NCBI RefSeq assembly: GCF_000340565.2
Contig: NZ_CP007203.1
Coordinates: 3,581,541 to 3,621,040, forward strand
Direction of reading: 5' to 3'
From: Nodularia spumigena CCY9414
GTDB taxonomy: Bacteria; Cyanobacteriota; Cyanobacteriia; Cyanobacteriales; Nostocaceae
Length of the DNA: 39,500 nucleotides
Positions 9,125 to 18,047 of the stretch are shown here, one piece after another. How positions within the stretch are numbered: position 1 is the first letter of the stretch; the number at the start of each line of letters is the position of its first letter. The position numbers were made by a program, and so were the translations under genes. Below the pieces are notes generated by a model. That model worked only from the letters and a program-made list of their open reading frames with translations, was not told where the DNA came from and did not search any database.

Positions 9125-12100
9125 ATGAAAACAGTATTACTAGATAGTCAGAAATCACTAGTGCAGTGGGTAAGCCAAGCCACAGGAATCAACTCTTTTG
9201 GGGTAAAAGTCCGATTGCGGGGAAATGATCTACACATCCTATGTGAAAGTTCAGAGTTTCCTAAACGCTGGCGCACTCTGTCTGACTTGCTTCACGCACT
9301 ACAGCAAACAGATTTGGATCTTTTAACAAGTAACGAACAACCCTCAATATACCAAGTATTTGTCTATGGGCGGAAGAAAGGGGAATATCGACCCACATGG
9401 TGTCATCGGGTTTATTTAAACCAACTAGAACGGCATCTAGAACAGGTAGATATAGCCCTGGAAGACGCGGAAAAATCCACTCATGTGGGTGGGGCATTAA
9501 TTATCTCTAATGAAAGTTTGGCACGTCGGGGGGACCCCAATGCCATTGCCCGCTATCTCAGCGAAACTCTTAGTCCGTTAGGGGTATCGGTACAGGTAAA
9601 CACCAAGCAATATCAGCCCAAAGATCGCAACCAAGCAGTAGTTAATCGCCTGTGGATCTTTTGTCAGTCTAGCTATAGCCCTGATTCATCATTATTAGCT
9701 GAACCAGTAGCCCAGCAGTTACGGCATTTGAAACTGGAGGGCTACCAAGATGCAGTAATTGTTTCCCAAGTCAGTGGTGAAACAGCATCTGATTGGATGC
9801 TCAGAGTGGATCTGCGTCCCCCAGAAATGATGCTCAAGGAATGGGCTAGGTGGGGAGATGTGCAGGCGATCGCCAGGCTGTTAAGCTCGATATTGTCAGC
9901 ATCTGAAGTATCCGTACAAGCTGCTCTCAAAGAATCAACCCTACATATCTTTTGTACTCCGGCTGTTGACCCCTTAAACACTGCCCCAGCGCCAGATCAA
10001 GCCCACTGTTTAAAGATTATTTCACATCATCTCGAAGCGATCGCACCCCAAGGTATTCTCGCAGCCACTGTTTACGGACAAACAACTTCAGATCAACAAC
10101 CAGCCTGGGTTGACTGGCTAACTTTACCTGCTAAGAACCATCCAGCCCTAGCCACATTACCCCTGGAATTAGCCAGCGATGGCGATGAAGCCGCCATTAT
10201 TTTTTTACTAGAGCGCTTACTCAATGTTGATCTGGATTGGCGTTTAAAGACAGGTGGTATTCGTGTCATTCTCCTACGCAAAGGGGACTTATTGCATATT
10301 ATGTGTGATGCCCCCATTTGCCCCGCCCGCTCACAAGTAGCCCACAAAGTCACCGATTTTCTGCGCCAGTTAAAAATGCCCCGTATTGCAGGGCTGCGGG
10401 TGTACGGTCGCCGTGCTGGTAATAAAGAACCATTTTGGCATCATGGCGTAGATTTAGTACAACGCCAACGTTTGGTTCCAGAAGCCACCCCAGAATTCGC
10501 CGCTACTGCGGAATATGTGAGTGAGCTTTTAACCACTGAAAATAATCACCCAGTTTTACGTAACGATTTAACCTCAGAAGAAGTTCAAAACTTTGTTACA
10601 CAAGTCACACGACATTGGAGTAAAGACGCGATTAATCGCATCTCTACCATTAATGCGAAAAAGTGGCTCATAGAAACGCAACTATTTACAGATAGTGGTC
10701 AGTCTGTACCACAAAACTATGATAGTCAAGGGCTGAAGGTAGCTCTAGTTTGGGGGACTTTGGGTTTATTGTTGACTCTGCAAGCTGATTGGATGTTGAA
10801 TTATCTAGTTACTCGCCATAAACCAAGTTCACCACAATTAACTAATATTTCGCGCTCCTTATCCCCTGTCCCAGAGCCATCATTGAATTCTCAGTCAGAC
10901 GAGAGTGAGACAACATTGTTTAATCGCAGGTTTGGGACACAACCTCCTGAGAGTAAAGGTGTCTTTAATGATTCTGGGTTTACAGAAAGTGATGATCGCC
11001 AAGAGAAGATTTTCCGAGCCGGTCCACTCAAAGAAAGAGCTAACGCCTCGGCTATTTTATTAGCAGCACGCTCGCAAATGCCCAGTTTCAATTCTCGACA
11101 ATTAGACGAACAACTAGCATTGTATAAACAGCGAATTGCTAGCACTGGTAAAGCCGCAGATGTATTAATTATTGGTTCCTCCCGCGCCTTGAGAGGAATT
11201 GATCCGGTAGCACTTTCTCAAGCTTTAGCAAATCAGGGTTATCCCAATATTGACGTATTTAATTTTGGCATTAACGGTGCAACAGCACAAATTGTAGACT
11301 TAATTATTCGTCAGGTTCTAGAGCCATCAGAACTACCAAAACTCATTCTTTGGGCAGATGGTTCCCGCGCCTTCAATAGCAATCGGGAAGATGTCACCTT
11401 TGGGGCGATCGCAGCATCAGAGGGTTACAAACAGGTATTGCAGAAAGCATTTACAGCCGCAAACAGCGATGAATCCCAGCAAAATTCTGAAGATTCTGCT
11501 GTTCAGCCTCAAGTAGTAGCACAACCAAAAATAAACAGTTATCAAGCAGTAAACGATTGGTTAAATCAGGCATTGTCTGGCGTTTCTCTGAGCTACCCAA
11601 ATCGTGACCAGATTCAAAAAATGTTGCATAAACAATTGCTTTCATTGCCTGTATTTATACCTGCTCATATTATAGGCTCACAGACACAGTTAAACCCAGA
11701 TAATTCCGAGCTAGATCCTACCCAGCAATCAGTGGATTTTGATGGATTTTTAGCTTTATCTGTGCGTTTCAATCCTACAGAACACTATCAAAAACACCCT
11801 AAAGTTACAGGTGATTACGACAACGATTATAAAGATTTCCTGATAGAAGGTGAACAAGATTATGCCTTTGAAAAAGTTTTACAGTTTACCCAGTCTCGAA
11901 ATATTGATTTAGTGTTTATCAATATGCCTTTAACTGCCGATTATTTAGATCCAGTCCGCACGAAATATGAGCAAGTATTTCAGCAACATATGTTATCCCT
12001 AGCAACTAATCCCAAATTTATATATAGAGACTTAAGCCAACTTTGGACAAAAACCAATGATTACTTTTCTGACCCTAGTCACCTTAACCGTTTTGGAGCA

Positions 12101-12157
12101 TACGAAGTATCAAAAAGGTTAGCTAATGATCCAATGATTGCTTGGCCGAGGAAGTAA
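9125..12157 (+). CDS. DUF1574/SGNH-like protein with four N-terminal repeats, partner of the MBOAT acyltransferase
   Basis: The 1010-residue protein has three parts. Residues 11-105, 138-232, 246-338 and 355-450 are four divergent copies of one unit: a helix (IARxLS), a strand pattern VSVQ then LHIxC, then VYG-x-(6)-PxW. One membrane helix is at about 537-553 (VALVWGTLGLLLTLQAD). The C-terminal half resembles SGNH/AlgJ-like domains: VLIIGSSRALRGID at about 680-693 with the likely nucleophile serine, FGINGAT near 714, and a late D-x-x-H pair (DPSHLNRFG, D983 and H986). It precedes an MBOAT gene by 67 bases, matching the AlgI/AlgJ-type pairing in which an acyl group crosses the membrane and is placed on a polymer. 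The acceptor is unknown. The assignment to DUF1574 is from memory of the family. Confidence 0.8.
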   Translation: MKTVLLDSQKSLVQWVSQATGINSFGVKVRLRGNDLHILCESSEFPKRWRTLSDLLHALQQTDLDLLTSNEQPSIYQVFVYGRKKGEYRPTWCHRVYLNQLERHLEQVDIALEDAEKSTHVGGALIISNESLARRGDPNAIARYLSETLSPLGVSVQVNTKQYQPKDRNQAVVNRLWIFCQSSYSPDSSLLAEPVAQQLRHLKLEGYQDAVIVSQVSGETASDWMLRVDLRPPEMMLKEWARWGDVQAIARLLSSILSASEVSVQAALKESTLHIFCTPAVDPLNTAPAPDQAHCLKIISHHLEAIAPQGILAATVYGQTTSDQQPAWVDWLTLPAKNHPALATLPLELASDGDEAAIIFLLERLLNVDLDWRLKTGGIRVILLRKGDLLHIMCDAPICPARSQVAHKVTDFLRQLKMPRIAGLRVYGRRAGNKEPFWHHGVDLVQRQRLVPEATPEFAATAEYVSELLTTENNHPVLRNDLTSEEVQNFVTQVTRHWSKDAINRISTINAKKWLIETQLFTDSGQSVPQNYDSQGLKVALVWGTLGLLLTLQADWMLNYLVTRHKPSSPQLTNISRSLSPVPEPSLNSQSDESETTLFNRRFGTQPPESKGVFNDSGFTESDDRQEKIFRAGPLKERANASAILLAARSQMPSFNSRQLDEQLALYKQRIASTGKAADVLIIGSSRALRGIDPVALSQALANQGYPNIDVFNFGINGATAQIVDLIIRQVLEPSELPKLILWADGSRAFNSNREDVTFGAIAASEGYKQVLQKAFTAANSDESQQNSEDSAVQPQVVAQPKINSYQAVNDWLNQALSGVSLSYPNRDQIQKMLHKQLLSLPVFIPAHIIGSQTQLNPDNSELDPTQQSVDFDGFLALSVRFNPTEHYQKHPKVTGDYDNDYKDFLIEGEQDYAFEKVLQFTQSRNIDLVFINMPLTADYLDPVRTKYEQVFQQHMLSLATNPKFIYRDLSQLWTKTNDYFSDPSHLNRFGAYEVSKRLANDPMIAWPRK

Positions 12158-12188
12158 GAATTGGAAAGTTAAGGATATTAGGGAAATA

Positions 12189-12216
12189 ACCAATGACCAA
12201 TGACCAATGACCAATG
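12189..12216. repeat. Heptamer tandem repeat between the two acylation genes
   Basis: Four successive units of the CCAATGA heptamer lie in the 67-base gap between the DUF1574-like gene and the MBOAT gene. The same unit occurs before the first gene, at 9041-9118. Confidence 0.8.
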
Positions 12217-12224
12217 ACTAAAAT

Positions 12225-13724
12225 ATGAACTTTATATCAATTTTCTATGGACTGTTTTTGTTGAGTGTACTGGGAATTTACTGGTCTGTAGATAACCAGA
12301 AGTTACGCCTGTGGACGTTGCTGATTGCTAGCCTTGTTTTTTACGGGTCTTTGGATATTCAGTACATTCCTTTATTATTGGTACTGACTTTAATTAACTT
12401 TCGTCTGGGGCTGGAAATTGGCAACAATACCGCACACGGAAAATATGCTGTTAACTGGCAACTTTCTAACGAAGAGTGGCAGTTTGCCCAAAGTGATTGG
12501 AATCGTCGTCGGTTGAAGTTGTTGTGGCTGGGTGTAAGTTTAAATGTTTTATTGTTACTAGGCTTTAAATATCTGCCGACTTTCTCTAAGTATGTTTTTA
12601 ATCTGCAAATCAATTCGCTAGATTCTGCGTTTAAATTAATTGCACCTTTGGGAATTTCCTTTTTCACTTTTGAGTGTATTGCTTATTTAGTAGATGTCTA
12701 TCGCGGTGCGCCTGCTACTAAAAATTTTCTCAAATTTGCTACGTATAAATTATTCTTTGCTAAACTGATTTCTGGACCAATTACTCGTTATCACACCCTA
12801 GCATCTCAATTCTATAGACCAAATTTTCCCTCTGCTGAGGGGGTGAGTCAGGCACTTTGGTTAATTTCTAGGGGCGCAGTCAAAAAAGGGCTTTTGGCAG
12901 ATAATTTGGGAATCTTCGTTGATTTATGTTTTGGCAATCTACAACGGGCGGGTAGCATTGATCTGTGGTTGGCTACATTTGCCTACGGCTTGCAGTTGTA
13001 TTTGGATTTCAGTGGTTATGTAGATATCGCCCGTGGAAGTGCTTTACTCTTCGGCTTAGTTTTACCGGAAAATTTTAACTTTCCCTATTTCAGCACCAGC
13101 ATTGCTGAATTTTGGCGGCGCTGGCACATGACTTTAGGCGATTGGTTACGAAACTATGTCTACTTTCCTTTGGGTGGTTCGCGTCAAGGCTTGACTCGCA
13201 CCTGCACGAATTTATTTATTGTCATGGTAATCGCTGGTATCTGGCACGGTTCAGCCTGGGGTTTTATTGTTTGGGGTGTATTCCACGGTTTAGCTTTGGG
13301 GGTACATCGACTTACAGATGTGATGAGCGATCGCTTTGAAAATTTGGCACATTTGTGGCAAAATCCTCTGGGTATAGTTGTCGCTTGGTTCTTAACCCAA
13401 CTGATGGTTTTTACCTCTTGGATTTGGTTCCGCCTCCCCAACCTCCAGGATTCTTCTTGGGTCATTCAGCACCTCTGGGGTCATTCTGCCGATGCACAGT
13501 TTGTGCAAAAAGTTTATGTAGAAGCCCTGAATATGAACCAATATCAACTTACTTCTTTGCTGGGAATTTTAGCTTTACTTATGGGTATCATCTATGTCTT
13601 TAATGGCAAGCTGAAGTTAGAGTTTAACTGGCCTGTCAAGCTTGTCTTCGTACCGCTATGCCTCTACGCCGTCTGGTTATTAGCTCCTGAAGGCAGCTTA
13701 CCTTATATTTACTTTGATTTTTAA
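12225..13724 (+). CDS. MBOAT family membrane O-acyltransferase (AlgI/DltB-like)
   Basis: The 499-residue polytopic protein belongs to the membrane-bound O-acyltransferases. Visible signatures are PLGISFFTFE (about 141-150), SGPITRYH (183-190), YGLQLYLDFSGYVDIARG (254-271), FWRRWHMTLGDWLRNYVYFPLGG (296-318), and the catalytic histidine in IAGIWHGSAWGF (H341). About ten hydrophobic helices are seen. In AlgI and PatA/OatA-like systems such a protein moves an acyl group across the inner membrane to a partner SGNH protein, here the product of the gene just upstream. The pair is probably co-transcribed. The acceptor, perhaps an exopolysaccharide or wall polymer, is not shown by the sequence. Confidence 0.93.
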   Translation: MNFISIFYGLFLLSVLGIYWSVDNQKLRLWTLLIASLVFYGSLDIQYIPLLLVLTLINFRLGLEIGNNTAHGKYAVNWQLSNEEWQFAQSDWNRRRLKLLWLGVSLNVLLLLGFKYLPTFSKYVFNLQINSLDSAFKLIAPLGISFFTFECIAYLVDVYRGAPATKNFLKFATYKLFFAKLISGPITRYHTLASQFYRPNFPSAEGVSQALWLISRGAVKKGLLADNLGIFVDLCFGNLQRAGSIDLWLATFAYGLQLYLDFSGYVDIARGSALLFGLVLPENFNFPYFSTSIAEFWRRWHMTLGDWLRNYVYFPLGGSRQGLTRTCTNLFIVMVIAGIWHGSAWGFIVWGVFHGLALGVHRLTDVMSDRFENLAHLWQNPLGIVVAWFLTQLMVFTSWIWFRLPNLQDSSWVIQHLWGHSADAQFVQKVYVEALNMNQYQLTSLLGILALLMGIIYVFNGKLKLEFNWPVKLVFVPLCLYAVWLLAPEGSLPYIYFDF

Positions 13725-13876
13725 TTGTCACTTAATATAAGTAAATCTAATGTTTTTAGCAAAATTCATAATAAAATTAATACTTTACAATAAACGTAAA
13801 TAGATGTTAAGTTTATTAGGACAGACAAACAAACAGTGTGTCTGATTCATTAAAAACACATATCGCAATCATAGAA
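13725..13876 (+). promoter_or_regulatory. psbA upstream and leader region
   Basis: The 152 bases between the MBOAT stop and the psbA start carry a TTTACA hexamer at 13784-13789, but no good -10 hexamer at 17 bases. A perfect 7-base inverted repeat, aataaac at 13789-13795 and gtttatt at 13811-13817, could be an operator or a leader hairpin. The transcription start cannot be fixed by eye. Confidence 0.35.
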
Positions 13877-14959
13877 ATGACCACAACCTTACAACAGCGC
13901 CAAAGCGCCAACGTATGGGATCGCTTCTGCGAATGGATTACCAGCACCGATAACCGGATTTACATCGGTTGGTTCGGCGTTCTGATGATCCCAACCCTAC
14001 TAGCTGCTACCACCTGCTTCATCATCGCATTCGTAGCTGCTCCTCCAGTAGACATCGACGGTATCCGCGAACCCGTAGCTGGTTCCTTGATTTACGGAAA
14101 CAACATCATCTCCGGTGCAGTTGTTCCTTCCTCTAACGCTATCGGCTTGCACTTCTACCCAATCTGGGAAGCAGCTTCCTTAGATGAGTGGTTGTACAAC
14201 GGCGGTCCTTACCAATTGGTAATTTTCCACTTCTTGATCGGTTGCGCTTGCTACCTAGGTCGTCAGTGGGAACTATCTTACCGCTTGGGTATGCGTCCTT
14301 GGATCTGTGTAGCTTACTCTGCGCCTTTGGCTTCTGCTACAGCAGTATTCTTAATCTACCCCATCGGACAAGGTTCATTCTCTGACGGTATGCCTTTGGG
14401 TATCTCTGGAACCTTCAACTTCATGATTGTGTTCCAAGCAGAACACAACATCTTGATGCACCCCTTCCATATGTTGGGAGTAGCTGGTGTATTCGGTGGT
14501 TCATTATTCTCCGCAATGCACGGTTCCTTGGTGACATCTTCCTTGGTACGTGAAACAACCGAAACCGAGTCTCAAAACTACGGTTACAAGTTCGGACAAG
14601 AAGAAGAAACCTACAACATCGTAGCTGCTCACGGTTACTTTGGTCGGTTAATCTTCCAATACGCTTCCTTCAACAACAGCCGTTCACTTCACTTCTTCCT
14701 AGCTGCTTGGCCTGTAATCGGTATCTGGTTTACCGCTTTGGGTGTCAGCACAATGGCGTTCAACTTGAACGGTTTCAACTTCAACCAATCAGTAATTGAT
14801 TCTCAAGGTCGGGTTATTGCTACCTGGGCTGATGTAATCAACCGCGCTAACTTGGGTATGGAAGTAATGCACGAGCGCAACGCTCACAACTTCCCCCTAG
14901 ACTTGGCTGCTGCTGATGTTGCTCCTGTTGCTTTAACAGCACCTGCTATCAACGGTTAA
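13877..14959 (+). CDS. psbA: Photosystem II reaction-centre protein D1
   Basis: D1 binds the primary donor, pheophytin, QB and most ligands of the Mn4CaO5 cluster in the thylakoid membrane. The start [17 protein letters not shown] at 13877 gives the usual 360 residues; the longer frame from 13838 (GTG) adds 13 residues foreign to the family. The Mn-cluster region near the C-terminus ([17 protein letters not shown]) is intact, ending at Ala344, followed by a 16-residue extension removed by the CtpA protease. Residue 130 is Gln, the low-light (D1:1) type rather than the Glu of high-light forms, and [11 protein letters not shown] and [11 protein letters not shown] also differ from the common Nostoc high-light copy. 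Most heterocystous strains carry several psbA genes, and this is probably one member. Confidence 0.98.
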   Translation: MTTTLQQRQSANVWDRFCEWITSTDNRIYIGWFGVLMIPTLLAATTCFIIAFVAAPPVDIDGIREPVAGSLIYGNNIISGAVVPSSNAIGLHFYPIWEAASLDEWLYNGGPYQLVIFHFLIGCACYLGRQWELSYRLGMRPWICVAYSAPLASATAVFLIYPIGQGSFSDGMPLGISGTFNFMIVFQAEHNILMHPFHMLGVAGVFGGSLFSAMHGSLVTSSLVRETTETESQNYGYKFGQEEETYNIVAAHGYFGRLIFQYASFNNSRSLHFFLAAWPVIGIWFTALGVSTMAFNLNGFNFNQSVIDSQGRVIATWADVINRANLGMEVMHERNAHNFPLDLAAADVAPVALTAPAING

Positions 14960-14984
14960 TTATCAAGTTTAGCTGAATGAAAAG

Positions 14985-15012
14985 CGCCTCTCAGAAATGG
15001 GGGGCGTTTTTT
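14985..15012 (+). terminator. Rho-independent terminator of psbA
   Basis: The stem is CGCCTC (14985-14990) with GGGGCG (15001-15006), including one G-T pair, around a 10-base loop. It is followed by six T residues at 15007-15012. It starts 26 bases after the psbA stop. Confidence 0.85.
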
Positions 15013-15215
15013 ATGTTTGTTTAACGCAGAGGCGCAGAGGAAGAAATACCGAGTCACTTAATTTTGGATTTTGGATTTACGATTTTGGATTAACCTGTCC
15101 TTGAAAACTTTTTGTTTTTCTTCTGCGTGAACCCAGAGGCTTGAGACCAAATATTTTAGATTTCAGATTTTCATTTAATCCAAAATTTAAAATCTAAGAT
15201 CTAAAATCGCTTCGG

Positions 15216-15962
15216 TCACCGATGTAAGTGCTGTGATAGCCAGACTAAAGCTTCGTCTATGTCTGTGGCTTGTTCTCCTGGGGGTACGGGGGGACGGCTT
15301 ATCATGACAACTTGGAGTTTTAGTTCCCGTGCAGCGATAATCTTGGCATAAGTCGCATCACCACCACTATTTTTGCTGACGATGGTATCAATTTGATGGT
15401 TAATTAGGATTTCTCTTTCATTATCAAGCTGAAAGGGACCGCGATCGCACAATAATATTCCCGGTGGTACTAAAGCCTGTGGCTCAGGTGGGTCAATCAT
15501 CCGCATCAAAAACCAAATTTGATGCAAATGAGAAAAAGCACCGATTTCCTGCCTACCAATGCTTAAAAAAACGCGTTGTGATTGATTTTCGAGAACGTCG
15601 GCGGCAGTTTTTATACTATCAACTTCAATCCAGCGATCGCCATTCACTTTTTCCCAAGGTTGGCGGATTAACTTCAGACGGGGTATTTTAACTTCCATTG
15701 CAGCATCCGCCGCATTTAAAGCAATCTGAGTAGCAAAGGGATGGGTAGCATCAATCAGCAAATCAATTTTCATCTGATGCAGATACTTAGCTAGTCCAGC
15801 CACACCACCAAAACCCCCAATTCGCAAATCGCCTAATGGGATTGACGGTTCACGGGTGCGACCGGCTAGTGATGAGATGGCCTCAATTCCCTGGATATTG
15901 GCAACTTTAGCAGCTAATTCTGCCGCCTCTCCGGTTCCACCCAGAATCAAAACTCGCATCAT
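15216..15962 (-). CDS. cobK: Precorrin-6A (cobalt-precorrin-6A) reductase
   Basis: The CobK/CbiJ family reduces precorrin-6A to precorrin-6B with NADPH during cobalamin ring synthesis in the cytoplasm. The 248-residue product has the usual length and begins with the nucleotide-binding strand VLILGGTGEAAELA, followed by DATHPFATQI, LSIGRQEIGAF, and VSKNSGGDATYAKIIAAREL, all family hallmarks. The second Met (15959) may be the true start. The gene lies downstream of hemB on the same strand, about 200 bases away, both serving tetrapyrrole synthesis; the gap holds a CTTT microsatellite. No cobalamin riboswitch was recognised upstream. Confidence 0.93.
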   Translation of the reverse strand: MMRVLILGGTGEAAELAAKVANIQGIEAISSLAGRTREPSIPLGDLRIGGFGGVAGLAKYLHQMKIDLLIDATHPFATQIALNAADAAMEVKIPRLKLIRQPWEKVNGDRWIEVDSIKTAADVLENQSQRVFLSIGRQEIGAFSHLHQIWFLMRMIDPPEPQALVPPGILLCDRGPFQLDNEREILINHQIDTIVSKNSGGDATYAKIIAARELKLQVVMISRPPVPPGEQATDIDEALVWLSQHLHR

Positions 15963-15999
15963 TTTATTTTTTCTGGGTTTTGTATCTAAGACAACAATA

Positions 16000-16041
<42 letters not shown>

Positions 16042-16143
16042 GTGTACTTTGCGCTCTTTGCGGTTCGTTAAAAATTAGAATTAGGTATTTCCCAGAAATA
16101 AATTCCATAAATAAACGAACCACAGAGTCACAGAGAACACAGA
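16042..16143. repeat. Imperfect inverted repeat between hemB and cobK
   Basis: The left part (gtgtactttgcgctctttgc, then ggttcgtt) and the right part (aacgaaccacagagtcacag, then agaacacag) are imperfectly complementary. Related cgaaccacgaaggacaca segments occur at about 21207 and inside the nifV tail at about 29436. This is one of the common small cyanobacterial repeats. Confidence 0.6.
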
Positions 16144-16163
16144 AAAATCAAGAACAGAGAGTG

Positions 16164-17180
<1,017 letters not shown>

Positions 17181-17325
17181 CTAGATAATATTTACGACGA
17201 TTATACTCTTGCAGAAATCAATTCTGAACGTTACATTTCTTTTAAAAAGTCCCTAACTCTTAATCTCACAGGTGCAAACATTTGTAGCTAAGGGAACCCC
17301 AAAAAATAATCCCCTAAATACATAC

Positions 17326-17352
17326 AATAAACCCCGCTACTACAGTACGGGG
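17326..17352 (-). terminator. Terminator hairpin after the small outer-membrane gene
   Basis: On the minus strand, CCCCG (17352-17348) pairs with CGGGG (17336-17332) around an 11-base loop and is followed by TTTATT. The hairpin begins 21 bases after the stop of the gene at 17374. The U tract is weak. Confidence 0.55.
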
Positions 17353-17373
17353 ATCAAAGCTTTTAATAAAATC

Positions 17374-17868
17374 TTAAAATCTATAACCAACACCACCTTG
17401 CACAGAGACAGCCGCACCACCAGTGTCACGGTAGGCATCAAAAGCAATGATGGCGTTACCAAAAATTACAGTATTACTATTGGGGACAACATAATCAATT
17501 CCTGGTTGTAAGGCAAAACTGATTTTGTTACCCACAGGAGAAGAATCATCACCACCAGCCAACACCAAACCAGCCCCCAAGTAGGCATCAGTTTGCCAGT
17601 TGAGGGGGATATCGTAAGAAATTGTAGGTACAACGGCGGTATTCTTACCCACTAAAGCTTGAGCGCGGAAAGAAATTGGTGATTCTAGAAGCTTGTAACG
17701 GACAGCTACAACACCCCCAACTTGAATACCATCAGTAAGACCAACAGTCGGACCTACACCAACATAGCTACCATATGCTACCTGAGCCTGTGCTGGTTGG
17801 CTACTAATAGTCAGACCCAAAACTGAGCCAGCCACTAAAGCTGGAACCAAATAAGGAAGATACTTCAT
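17374..17868 (-). CDS. Small outer-membrane beta-barrel protein with signal peptide
   Basis: The 164-residue product starts with a clear Sec signal (MKYLPYLVPALVAGSVLGL, ending SSQPAQA, cleavage near residue 28). The mature part consists of alternating short strands (VAVRYKLL, FRAQALVG, PTISYDIPL, AYLGAGLVLAG, AIIAFDAYRD) and ends in GVGYRF, where the terminal aromatic Phe is the usual signal for barrel insertion. It is therefore likely an eight-strand barrel or similar envelope protein. No specific family can be named. It has its own terminator and is transcribed separately from hemB. Confidence 0.8.
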   Translation of the reverse strand: MKYLPYLVPALVAGSVLGLTISSQPAQAQVAYGSYVGVGPTVGLTDGIQVGGVVAVRYKLLESPISFRAQALVGKNTAVVPTISYDIPLNWQTDAYLGAGLVLAGGDDSSPVGNKISFALQPGIDYVVPNSNTVIFGNAIIAFDAYRDTGGAAVSVQGGVGYRF

Positions 17869-18047
17869 TCCGGATGCCTCACACCATCTTGAATTTTATA
17901 AGTTCGTTTGAATACTTATATTATCGCTATTACTGATTAATTAGGTAAGAAGTCATCGGAGATAAATTACACCAACGGGGGAAGAAGCCGGGGAGCAGGG
18001 CAGAGGAGGAAGGAAACTCCCCATTTCCCATTCCCCACTCCCAATTC

